Below, in pieces: positions 10,448-17,267 of a DNA stretch of 50,351 nucleotides. The position numbers and the translations under genes were made by a program. The stretch lies in assembly GCF_000315795.1 (NCBI RefSeq), contig NZ_ANHY01000030.1:1-50351 (forward strand), written 5' to 3'. Position 1 is the stretch's first letter; each line of letters opens with the position of its first letter. The notes beneath the pieces are model-generated. The model did no database searches, had not been told where the DNA came from, and was given only the letters and a program-made list of their open reading frames with translations. This stretch comes from Caenispirillum salinarum AK4 (lineage in GTDB: Bacteria; Pseudomonadota; Alphaproteobacteria; Rhodospirillales; Rhodospirillaceae).

Positions 10448-11683
10448 ATGACAACCGACATCGTCACCCCCGAAAACGCCGACCAGGTGCGCGACATGGT
10501 CGCCTGGGCGGTGGACAGCCAGGCACCGCTCAACGTCCAGGGCCACGGCTCCAAGGCCGGGCTGGGCCGCGCCGTCAACATCGGCACGACGCTGGACCTG
10601 TCCCGCCTGTCGGGCATCACCGAGTACAGCGCGCCGGAACTGGTGCTGACCGCCCAGGCCGGCACGCCCATGACCGACATTCATGCCGCATTGGCCGACG
10701 CCGGGCAGCATCTGGCCTTCGAACCGCCCGACCTGACGGGCCTGCTGGGCGGCGACCCCGGCCGGGGAACGCTGGGCGGGCTGGTCGCCACCAACCTGGC
10801 CGGGCCGCGCCGGGTGCAGGTGGGGGCGGCGCGGGACCATTTCCTGGGCTGCCAGGCCGTCGGCGCGCGCGGCGAGATCTTCAAGGCCGGTGGCAAGGTG
10901 GTGAAGAACGTCACCGGCTTCGACCTGTGCAAGCTGCTGGCGGGTTCCTACGGCACGCTGGCCGTGATGACGGAACTGACGCTCAAGGTCCTGCCGGCGC
11001 CGGAGGATACGCGCACCGTGCTGGTGCTGGGTGCGTCCGACGCCGACGCGGCCCGGTGCATGAGCCGCGCGCTCACCTCCAGCCACGAGGTTTCGGGCGC
11101 CGCGCACATGCCAGCCGCTGCCGCCAGCGCCTGTGAAGCCGAGGCGGTGTCCTCGCGCGGGACGTCGGTTACCCTGATCCGCGTGGAGGGCCCCGGCCCC
11201 TCGGTGGAATATCGCGCCAAGGCGCTGTGCCGGGAACTGGCGGATTTTGGCGAGACGGTTGAGGTCGGCTCCGGCGAAAGCCGTCTGGCCTGGGCCGCCG
11301 TGCGCGACGTTCAGCCCCTGACCGAGCCGCTGGACCGCCCGGTGTGGCGGGTTTCCGTCGCGCCGACGGAGGGGCCAGGCGTGGTCGACGCCCTGCGCCG
11401 CCAGAGCGGGTCCGTCGACTGCCTCTACGACTGGGGCGGCGGTCTCGTGTGGCTGAGCCTGGAGAACGGCGACGTGGCAGGCCAGGCGGAGCGGGTTCGC
11501 AACGCCGTCGCTCACGCCGGCGGCGGTCATGCCACCCTGGTGCGCGCCGCGGCCGACGTGCGCGCCGCCGTTCCCGTCTTTCACCCCCAGCCCGAGCCGC
11601 TGGCCGCCCTGTCGCGCCGCCTGAAGGACAACTTCGACCCGGCGCGCGTGCTCAATCCGGGCCGCATGGCCGAGGGACTCTGA
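10448..11683 (+). CDS. glcE: Glycolate oxidase FAD-binding subunit GlcE
   Basis: A 411-residue partner of GlcD with an FAD-binding PCMH-type N-terminal domain (VQGHGSKAGLGR, then LGGLVATNLAGPRRVQ and GGKVVKNVTGFDLCKLLAGSYG, broken here by the fold's usual loops). The C-terminal half is shorter than in GlcD and ends in the NPGRMAEGL pattern normal for this family. It is part of the membrane-associated glycolate dehydrogenase complex. The start codon is 6 bases behind glcD, with its GAGG ribosome site overlapping the glcD stop, so translation is likely coupled. Confidence 0.9.
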   Translation: MTTDIVTPENADQVRDMVAWAVDSQAPLNVQGHGSKAGLGRAVNIGTTLDLSRLSGITEYSAPELVLTAQAGTPMTDIHAALADAGQHLAFEPPDLTGLLGGDPGRGTLGGLVATNLAGPRRVQVGAARDHFLGCQAVGARGEIFKAGGKVVKNVTGFDLCKLLAGSYGTLAVMTELTLKVLPAPEDTRTVLVLGASDADAARCMSRALTSSHEVSGAAHMPAAAASACEAEAVSSRGTSVTLIRVEGPGPSVEYRAKALCRELADFGETVEVGSGESRLAWAAVRDVQPLTEPLDRPVWRVSVAPTEGPGVVDALRRQSGSVDCLYDWGGGLVWLSLENGDVAGQAERVRNAVAHAGGGHATLVRAAADVRAAVPVFHPQPEPLAALSRRLKDNFDPARVLNPGRMAEGL

Positions 11684-11687
11684 TTTC

Positions 11688-12983
11688 ATGCAGACGAAGT
11701 TCACGCCCGAACAGCTTCAGGACCCGGCGATCCAGGAGGCCGACTCCATCCTGCGGAAGTGCGTCCACTGCGGTTTCTGCACGGCCACCTGCCCCACCTA
11801 CGTGCTGCTGGGGGACGAGTTGGACAGCCCGCGCGGGCGCATCTACCTCATCAAGGACATGCTGGAGAACGACAAGCCGGCCAGCGACAAGGTGGTCAAG
11901 CACATCGACCGCTGCCTGTCCTGCCTGTCGTGCCTGAGTACCTGTCCGTCGGGCGTCGATTACATGCACCTGGTCGACCAGGCCCGCGCGCGGATCGAGG
12001 AAACCTACACCCGGCCGCCCATGGACCGGCTGACGCGCGCCATGCTGGCCTTCGTCATGCCCAACACCAGCCGCTTCCGCGCCGCCATGACGGCCGCGCG
12101 CCTGGGCCGCCCCTTCGCCGGCATCATGCCCAAGCAGCTGCGCACGATGCTGGAGCTGGCACCGGGCAAGCTGCCGCCCATGACGAAGAACAACAAGCCC
12201 GGCACCTTCAAGGCCGACGGACCGCGCAAGAAGCGTGTCGCGCTGCTGCAGGGGTGCGTGCAACCGGCGCTGGACCCGCGCATCAACGACGCCACCGTGC
12301 GGCTGCTCAACCGCCTGGGCGTGGAGGTGGTCGTCCCGCCGGATGCCGGGTGCTGCGGCGCGCTGGTCCACCACATGGGGCGCGAGGCCGAAGGCCAGGA
12401 TTACGTTCGGAACAACGTGCGCGCCTGGATGAAGGAGATCGAGGGCGACGGCCTGGACGCCATCGTCATCAATGCGTCGGGTTGCGGAACCACGGTCAAG
12501 GACTACGGCCACATGCTCTCGCGCGATCCGGAGTGGGCGGAGAAGGCGGCGAAGGTGTCCGGCTTGACCATGGACATCAGCGAGTTCCTGTCCAGCCTGG
12601 ACCTGCCGCAGCCCAAGATCGACCTCAGCGACCTGACGGTGGCCTACCACTCCGCCTGTTCGCTGCAACACGGCCAGCAGGTCAAGCTGCCGCCCAAGCA
12701 GCTGCTGGCGAAGGCGGGATTCAAGGTTAAGGACGTGCCGGAGGCGCACCTCTGCTGCGGCTCGGCGGGCACCTACAACCTCACACAGCCCGAGATCGCC
12801 GGCAAGCTGCTGGCCCGCAAGTGCGCCAACATCGAATCGGTGAAGCCCGACGTCATCGCCGCCGGCAACATCGGCTGCATGACCCAGATCGGCCAGGGCA
12901 CCCACATTCCCATCGTTCATACGGTGGAGCTTCTGGACTGGGCCCACGGTGGCCCGAAGCCGGCAGGAATGGCGGAGAAGTAA
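11688..12983 (+). CDS. glcF: Glycolate oxidase iron-sulfur subunit GlcF
   Basis: A 431-residue electron-transfer subunit. Two ferredoxin-type CX2CX2CX3CP motifs are present near the N-terminus (CVHCGFCTATCP and CLSCLSCLSTCP), which bind two [4Fe-4S] clusters. Two CCG domains follow (DAGCCGALVHHMG and LCCGSAGTYN), typical of GlcF and heterodisulfide-reductase-like proteins. It relays electrons from GlcDE to quinone. The gene starts 4 bases after glcE stops, with GAGGGACT as ribosome site inside glcE, and it is the last gene of the operon. Confidence 0.93.
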   Translation: MQTKFTPEQLQDPAIQEADSILRKCVHCGFCTATCPTYVLLGDELDSPRGRIYLIKDMLENDKPASDKVVKHIDRCLSCLSCLSTCPSGVDYMHLVDQARARIEETYTRPPMDRLTRAMLAFVMPNTSRFRAAMTAARLGRPFAGIMPKQLRTMLELAPGKLPPMTKNNKPGTFKADGPRKKRVALLQGCVQPALDPRINDATVRLLNRLGVEVVVPPDAGCCGALVHHMGREAEGQDYVRNNVRAWMKEIEGDGLDAIVINASGCGTTVKDYGHMLSRDPEWAEKAAKVSGLTMDISEFLSSLDLPQPKIDLSDLTVAYHSACSLQHGQQVKLPPKQLLAKAGFKVKDVPEAHLCCGSAGTYNLTQPEIAGKLLARKCANIESVKPDVIAAGNIGCMTQIGQGTHIPIVHTVELLDWAHGGPKPAGMAEK

Positions 12984-13105
12984 GCCCCGGTGTGGAGGCG
13001 GCGGCGAGAGTGCCGCAAGGGCGGCTGACGGCGTCCTTGGGCCCTGCTTCCCCAGGGGCCGACGGATTTTGCACGTTGATGTTTTAGAACAGAAAATTAC
13101 CCCTT

Positions 13106-13125
13106 ATTCCTGCGAAAGCAGGAAT
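13106..13125. repeat. REP-like palindrome, copy 1
   Basis: ATTCCTGC and GCAGGAAT pair around a GAAA loop. The same architecture recurs at 16037-16056 and 16100-16119, always intergenic. The 300-base gap from 12984 to 13283 holds this element and a terminator, and no gene is seen in it. Confidence 0.7.
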
Positions 13126-13228
13126 CCACATACAACACCCACCGTCCTGCCGGGCACCGTTTACCGACCTCTTTACAGCCTCGAACGGAGGCACCCGCCT
13201 CTGGCGTCGGCCATCCCGTACCGACCCG

Positions 13229-13262
13229 AAAAAGGGGCGCCGGCGGGTAACCGGCGCCCCTT
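13229..13262 (-). terminator. Intrinsic terminator of the Pmp3/YqaE gene
   Basis: GGGGCGCCGG (13234-13243) pairs with CCGGCGCCCC (13251-13260) around a 7-base loop. On the minus strand the stem is followed by a T5 tract (A run at 13229-13233), so it mainly ends the minus-strand gene at 13284. Confidence 0.85.
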
Positions 13263-13283
13263 CTCCTTGCCCGGCGGGCCGGG

Positions 13284-13487
13284 CTACTTCTTGATGATCA
13301 CCCACAGCGCGTGGATGATGCCCGGGATATAGCCCAGGATCGTCAGGATCACGTTGATCCAGAAGTGCTTGCCGAGCCCGACCTCGAAAAACACGCCGAG
13401 CGGCGGCAGGATGATTGCCAGGATGATGCGGATGATGTCGCCACCGGTACTATCGCCGGTGCCGGTGTTGTGGCGTCCGTCGGCCAT
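13284..13487 (-). CDS. Pmp3/YqaE-family small membrane protein
   Basis: A 67-residue protein with a polar N-terminus and two hydrophobic helices. The segment IILAIILPPLGVFFEVG is the signature of the Pmp3/YqaE family (PF01679), and LTILGYIPGIIHALWVI is its second helix. These are small inner-membrane proteins often induced by salt, cold or envelope stress and thought to affect membrane potential. The ATG at 13487 follows GGAGG; the longer open frame upstream has no family similarity. It lies downstream of the ferredoxin gene on the same strand, about 100 bases apart, and may share its transcript. Confidence 0.88.
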   Translation of the reverse strand: MADGRHNTGTGDSTGGDIIRIILAIILPPLGVFFEVGLGKHFWINVILTILGYIPGIIHALWVIIKK

Positions 13488-13588
13488 GGGGACCTCCGTG
13501 CTTCCGTACGTTTGCAAGTCGGCATAGTAACGGCCGGCGGCCCCACCGTGTTCACGGGTGCCCTGCCCTGCACGCAAGGCCCCGGCCG

Positions 13589-13972
13589 TCAGCGCCTCAG
13601 TTCGATCTCCACGCCCGGCTCGCCGCTGAATTCCACCAGGATGTCCTCGTCGCGGACGATGTACTGGCAGGCCAGGCGATAGGGCGGCGGGACGTCGTTG
13701 GTCTCGGCCTCGTACAGCTGCTGCTTGGTCAGCTTGCCGTTGACGGACAGCGTCAGCTTTTCCTTGTCGGTCAGCGTGATCGCCATGGGCTTCTTGTCGC
13801 CCAGCGTCGTGATCTTCACCAGGCACGCGCCGCACTCGCCGTCCTGGCACTGCAGGGGAATGGGAATCTCGTGGCGCTTGGCGAGCGCCAGGATGGTGGA
13901 GGTGTCGCCCGCCACCGCGTAGACGGTTGCGTCACGCGGCATGGCAGGGCTGGAAAAAGTGACGTTCGCCAT
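13589..13972 (-). CDS. FeSII (Shethna protein II)-like [2Fe-2S] ferredoxin
   Basis: A 127-residue plant-type [2Fe-2S] ferredoxin. Cluster ligands are Cys42, Cys47 and Cys50 (CQDGECGAC) with a distant Cys102 (RLACQY). The start (TFSSPAMP), the lysine-rich central loop (LTDKEKLTLSVNGKLTKQQ) and the end (DEDILVEFSGEPG) match Azotobacter vinelandii FeSII as I remember it, better than a generic Fdx. In Azotobacter, FeSII binds both nitrogenase components under oxygen stress and protects them in an inactive complex; the loop is implicated in that contact. The role here is inferred from similarity. It is divergent from a nitrogenase-associated ArsC-like gene 233 bases away, which supports the link. 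A generic electron-carrier role remains possible. The start at 13972 has no strong ribosome site (CATGAGGTTTTTCC precedes it). Confidence 0.8.
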   Translation of the reverse strand: MANVTFSSPAMPRDATVYAVAGDTSTILALAKRHEIPIPLQCQDGECGACLVKITTLGDKKPMAITLTDKEKLTLSVNGKLTKQQLYEAETNDVPPPYRLACQYIVRDEDILVEFSGEPGVEIELRR

Positions 13973-14205
13973 GGAAAAACCTCATGCGCTCCAGGGGTCC
14001 AGGGATATGGACGTTCTCGCCGGTCCTGAGGGGAGTCGCCAAGGCTTTGCATATTTTTTGGGCGCAGGCGCGGCAGGGCCTATTATCTCATCATTTTTCG
14101 GGTTATCAAGGATGCCGTCATGCGGACGCGTCGACGGTGCCGAGCGTGCCCCCAGGCTCGACCGGCGACGACGCCGCGCGCCTCATGATGAAGGAGACCC
14201 GATCC

Positions 14206-14643
14206 ATGGCGCACATCGTCTTCTACGGCAAGCCGGACTGCCCGGCCAACGCGCGCCAGCGCAAGCAACTGGAGGCCGCCGGCCACACGCTGGAGGTCCG
14301 CGACCTGACGGCCGAGCCCTGGACCGCCGAGACCCTGCGGCCCTTTTTCTCCAGCCGGCCGGTGAACACCTGGCTGAACAAGCTGCACCCCAAGGTGCGT
14401 ACCAACGCCATCGACCCAGACGCGCAGACGCCGGACAAGGCGCTGGAGCACATGATCGCCGACCCGACGCTGATCCGCCGCCCGCTCATGGCGGCCAAGG
14501 GCGAGATGCGGTTCGGCTTCGATCCGGTGGCGGTAGACGACTGGATCGGCCTGCGCGCCAAGGCCGACGGCCAATCATGCGACGAGAAGCACGCGCAAGG
14601 CCGCTGCGACCACGGCCACCACCAGTTCCCGAAGGCCAGTTGA
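14206..14643 (+). CDS. Nitrogenase-associated ArsC/Spx-fold protein
   Basis: A 145-residue thioredoxin-fold protein of the arsenate-reductase-like family, closest in pattern to the branch named nitrogenase-associated protein (TIGR01616) found in nif regions. Cys12 in FYGKPDCPANARQ takes the place of the ArsC catalytic cysteine, with Arg17 close by; DLTAEPWTAETLRPFF and LIRRPLMAAKGEMRFGFDP are typical family blocks. The last 20 residues carry two Cys and four His (CDEKHAQGRCDHGHH), which looks like an added metal-binding tail. The ATG at 14206 follows AAGGAG at 14191-14196. It is divergent from the FeSII-like ferredoxin gene. The biochemical function of this family is not established. Confidence 0.75.
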   Translation: MAHIVFYGKPDCPANARQRKQLEAAGHTLEVRDLTAEPWTAETLRPFFSSRPVNTWLNKLHPKVRTNAIDPDAQTPDKALEHMIADPTLIRRPLMAAKGEMRFGFDPVAVDDWIGLRAKADGQSCDEKHAQGRCDHGHHQFPKAS

Positions 14644-14674
14644 GTGCGATCCAACGAAGGGACGGTGCCCCCGG

Positions 14675-14944
14675 CTAGCGGCTTTCCGCCGCCTGCCCGG
14701 CACCGTCCCGGCGCTCGCTCCACGCGCCACGGCGCTTGTGGTCGAGCACCGAGAACACCGTGTGCGCCAGCAGACCGACGGCGCACAACAGCGTGAGCGA
14801 CAGCCACGGCGTGGCGGCGGGGCCGAGGATCATAAGCTCCGCCGTCAATTCGAACGACGCGACGAGCAGGCCGATGACCAGGCTTTTCAGCCAGGCCGGC
14901 GGCCCGAGATCCGGTTCGGGAGCGGGAGGCAGGGTCTGAGGCAT
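14675..14944 (-). CDS. Small two-helix membrane protein A
   Basis: An 89-residue protein of unrecognised family. A Pro-rich N-terminus is followed by two hydrophobic stretches (SLVIGLLVASFELTAELMIL and the PWLSLTLLCAVGLLAHTVF region) and a charged C-terminus. An ATG three codons upstream (14953) is possible, but GAGG is well spaced only for the start at 14944. Its GPPxxLKxxVI and LTxEL pattern matches the next minus-strand gene, so the two are likely paralogues from a tandem duplication. They are separated by about 70 bases and probably co-transcribed. No function can be assigned. Confidence 0.6.
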   Translation of the reverse strand: MPQTLPPAPEPDLGPPAWLKSLVIGLLVASFELTAELMILGPAATPWLSLTLLCAVGLLAHTVFSVLDHKRRGAWSERRDGAGQAAESR

Positions 14945-15013
14945 GAGGCTCATCCTCGGCGATGCGTTTGGAAACCTACGCGCGACCCTCCCGAAGGATC
15001 ATTTCCGGGCGTG

Positions 15014-15289
15014 TCAGCCTTTCGGCGCGTCCGGGTCCCGCCCTTCCGAGATCATGTTGCGACGGCGCCGAATCCAGACCTCGTAGGCCAGGAAACCAAG
15101 CCCCAGCCCAACCCCGATGCCGAGCGACCGCCACCACCGAGGCTCCACCGCGTTGAAGATCAACTCTAGCGTGAGGGCCAGCGCCGCCCCCACCAGCGCG
15201 ATGACCACCGCTTTCAGGAAGGGCGGCGGCCCGTATTTGGCGGGTGGCGCGGCCGTGGGCTCGGCCTGCTTCCGGTTGCGGGTTGTCAT
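15014..15289 (-). CDS. Small two-helix membrane protein B
   Basis: A 91-residue unrecognised membrane protein. After a polar N-terminus it has GPPPFLKAVVIALVGAALAL, then LTLELIF, a WWRS turn and a second hydrophobic segment (GIGVGLGLGFLAYEVWI), ending in a basic RRRRN stretch that should face the cytoplasm. Layout and several residues agree with the neighbour at 14675-14944. The ATG is preceded by GGAGAG. It is divergent from the DUF411 gene at 15467. Function unknown. Confidence 0.6.
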   Translation of the reverse strand: MTTRNRKQAEPTAAPPAKYGPPPFLKAVVIALVGAALALTLELIFNAVEPRWWRSLGIGVGLGLGFLAYEVWIRRRRNMISEGRDPDAPKG

Positions 15290-15466
15290 GGGCGGCTCTC
15301 CGGTTCTTGCGACGGAGCGACAGTGTCGTCGGCCGGACCGTTCGCACGCAAGGAAAACCGCGCTGCGACTCGGGCCGGACCGGCTTGACCTTCCACCGGC
15401 TGGAAGCGCTACCTATGTTGCCGGAAGACGCCGGGGGAAACCCGGCCCGCATGGGAGATTCTGACG

Positions 15467-15934
15467 ATGCGCAAACCCGCCGCCATCTTGTCCGCCGCCG
15501 GCCTGGCTCTGGCTCTCGGCCTCGGCTTTTCCGCCGCCCACGCCGAGCCGTCGCAGCACGGCACCATGACCGTCTACAAGGACCCGTCCTGCGGCTGCTG
15601 CGGCGCCTGGGTGGACCACGCCCGCGCCGCCGGCTTCGATGTGGAGGTCAAGGACACCGATGAGATGCATGTGGTGAAGGGCATGCTGGGCGTGCCCGAG
15701 CAGCTCGGCAGCTGCCATACCGCCACCATCGACGGCAAGGTCGTGGAAGGGCATGTGCCCGCCGACACGCTCGCCCGCTTCCTGAAGGAAGCTCCGGCCG
15801 ATGCCCGCGGCATCGCCGTGCCCGGCATGCCCATCGGCAGCCCCGGCATGGAACAGGGCGGCTACACCGAGCCCTACGACATCGTGACCTTCGAGTCCGA
15901 TGGCGACGTCGAGGTCTACGAAAGCCGCAACTGA
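15467..15934 (+). CDS. Periplasmic DUF411 metal-binding protein
   Basis: A 155-residue exported protein. Residues 1-26 form a Sec signal peptide (hydrophobic core AILSAAGLALALGLGFSAA, cleavage after HAEP or nearby AHA). The mature part starts with VYKDPSCGCCGAWVDH, a thioredoxin-like CGCC site, and includes GSCHTATIDG and EGHVPADTLARFL, which are diagnostic of DUF411 (PF04214). Family members are often found in copper- or heavy-metal-resistance clusters and are proposed to bind or transfer copper; no copper genes sit next to it here. The ATG follows GGGAGA. A strong terminator follows, so it is a single-gene unit. Confidence 0.85.
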   Translation: MRKPAAILSAAGLALALGLGFSAAHAEPSQHGTMTVYKDPSCGCCGAWVDHARAAGFDVEVKDTDEMHVVKGMLGVPEQLGSCHTATIDGKVVEGHVPADTLARFLKEAPADARGIAVPGMPIGSPGMEQGGYTEPYDIVTFESDGDVEVYESRN

Positions 15935-15952
15935 CGCCTTCACCGGAACATG

Positions 15953-15990
15953 AAAACGGCGCGCTATCCCGTTGATGGCGCGCCGTTTTT
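15953..15990 (+). terminator. Intrinsic terminator after the DUF411 gene
   Basis: ACGGCGCGC (15956-15964) pairs with GCGCGCCGT (15978-15986), flanked by A4 and T5 tracts. It can act in both directions. Confidence 0.9.
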
Positions 15991-16036
15991 GTGCGTTGAA
16001 GGATGATTGCCGGGCGGCGTCTGGCAGCGGATGTGA

Positions 16037-16056
16037 ATTCCCGCTTTCGCGGGAAT
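16037..16056. repeat. REP-like palindrome, copy 2
   Basis: ATTCCCGC and GCGGGAAT form a perfect 8-bp stem around TTTC, followed by GACG. It is in reversed orientation relative to copy 3 (loop TTTC rather than GAAA). Confidence 0.7.
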
Positions 16057-16099
16057 GACGATTATTTTTCCTTCAATGACAACAACTTAAAAAACCGTC

Positions 16100-16119
16100 G
16101 TCCCTGCGAAAGCAGGGAC
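16100..16119. repeat. REP-like palindrome, copy 3
   Basis: GTCCCTGC and GCAGGGAC pair around GAAA. With copy 2 it forms a head-to-head pair about 60 bases apart in the gap between the DUF411 gene and bdhA, as REP elements often do. It lies just past the end of bdhA and could protect or end that transcript. Confidence 0.7.
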
Positions 16120-16156
16120 CCGCGCTCGACGCCCGCCACACTGCCGCGGCCTCCCC

Positions 16157-16939
16157 CTACTGCGCCGTCCAGCCGCCGTCCATGGGCAGGGACACGCCGG
16201 TGATGCCGTCGGCAGCCTCCGAACACAGGAAGACGCACATGGCGGCCAGGTTTTCGGGCATGACGAACCGCTGCGACGGTTGCTTCTCGCTCAGCAGGTC
16301 GCGGATGCCGGCATCCTCGTCGCCGCCGAACGTTTCCGCCCGCGCGTCAATCTGGGCCTGGATCAGCGGCGTGCGCGTCCAGCCGGGGCAGATGGCGTTG
16401 CAGGTGATGTGACTCTGGGCGTTCTCCAGTGCCACCACCTTGGTCATGCCCACCAGCCCGTGCTTTGCCGCCACATAGGCCGCCTTGTCCTTGCTGGCGA
16501 CCAGCCCGTGCACGGAGGCCGTGTTGATGATGCGGCCCCAGTTGCGCTTCTGCATGCCCGGAATGGCCGCGCGCATGGTATGGAAGCACGACGACAGATT
16601 CACGGCGATGATGGCGTCCCACTTTTCCGCCGGGAAGTCCTGGATGGGCGCGGTGTGCTGGATGCCGGCGTTGTTGACCAGGATGTCGACCGACCCCAGC
16701 TCCGCCTCCGCCGCCGTCACCAGATCATGGGCAGCCTGCCCATCCGACAGGTCGGCATGGCGATAGAGGGCGCGGACGCCGAACTCATCCTCGATGCCCT
16801 TGCGCGCCGCCTCGATCTCGGCGGCGTCGCCGAATCCGTTGAGCATGACGTTGGCGCCGTCCTTGGCCAGCGCGCGGGCGATGGCAAGCCCGATGCCGCT
16901 GGTCGATCCAGTCACGACCGCCGATCTGCCTTTCAGCAC
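16157..16939 (-). CDS. bdhA: D-3-hydroxybutyrate dehydrogenase (SDR)
   Basis: A 260-residue short-chain dehydrogenase. The NAD site TGSTSGIGLAIA, the NNAG motif and the catalytic Ser-Tyr-Lys (NTASVHGLVAS, then YVAAK) are complete. The blocks LNGFGD, VNLSSCFHTMRAAIP, NAICPGWTRTPLI and the C-terminal GVSLPMDGGWTAQ are those of bacterial 3-hydroxybutyrate dehydrogenases, which oxidise 3-hydroxybutyrate to acetoacetate during use of polyhydroxybutyrate or ketone bodies. The start is GTG at 16939 behind GGGAGGA. It follows the DUF1192 gene on the same strand by 42 bases. Confidence 0.88.
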   Translation of the reverse strand: MLKGRSAVVTGSTSGIGLAIARALAKDGANVMLNGFGDAAEIEAARKGIEDEFGVRALYRHADLSDGQAAHDLVTAAEAELGSVDILVNNAGIQHTAPIQDFPAEKWDAIIAVNLSSCFHTMRAAIPGMQKRNWGRIINTASVHGLVASKDKAAYVAAKHGLVGMTKVVALENAQSHITCNAICPGWTRTPLIQAQIDARAETFGGDEDAGIRDLLSEKQPSQRFVMPENLAAMCVFLCSEAADGITGVSLPMDGGWTAQ

Positions 16940-16981
16940 CTGTGCGTCCTCCCTTCCTGTCGAAGCGTTGGAGTGGTGTGG

Positions 16982-17170
16982 TTACTTCTTGAAGAAACTC
17001 TCGGCACCTGCGCGGGCCGCCTTCTTGCGGCCGATGACCTCGCGCGTGCGGGCGATTTCCGCCTCCAGGTCCTGGATGTGCTCCTCCAGCCCCTCGATCG
17101 ACATGGTTTCCAGGTCCACGGCCTTGGGCATCGGGCGTTTGGGTTCCAGATCGTCGGGATTGATGACCAT
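16982..17170 (-). CDS. DUF1192 family small coiled-coil protein
   Basis: A 62-residue acidic/basic helical protein: DDLEPKRP at the N-terminus, then a predicted coiled coil LEEHIQDLEAEIARTREVI and a basic end. This is the pattern of DUF1192 (PF06698), a family restricted mainly to alphaproteobacteria and of unknown function. The ATG at 17170 has GGAGA at a good distance; the longer open frame runs into the divergent oxidoreductase gene and is not credible. In related genomes it is commonly beside a quinone oxidoreductase, as it is here. Confidence 0.8.
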   Translation of the reverse strand: MVINPDDLEPKRPMPKAVDLETMSIEGLEEHIQDLEAEIARTREVIGRKKAARAGAESFFKK

Positions 17171-17267
17171 GGCGTTGTCTCCGCGAGTGAAATCGGCGCT
17201 TGCCGAACTGGTGTCGGACACACTACCAGACAAGAGGCCCCGGAACACAAGCAGGAGGACCCCAACC

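Noticed and set aside
9344-11704. Large open frame antisense to glcD/glcE (786 codons)
   Set aside because: It mirrors the codon pattern of the real genes in GC-rich DNA, is His/Gln/Gly-rich and has no family motif. The sense genes have clear FAD motifs.
12984-13283. CRISPR-like or tRNA content in the gap after glcF
   Set aside because: There is one short palindrome only, with no regularly spaced repeats, and no tRNA arms or anticodon stem can be drawn.
14040-14060. Possible sigma-54 -12 element TTTGCAT upstream of the nitrogenase-associated gene
   Set aside because: There is no GG at the required 10-base spacing before the GC, so a -24/-12 promoter is not supported on either strand.
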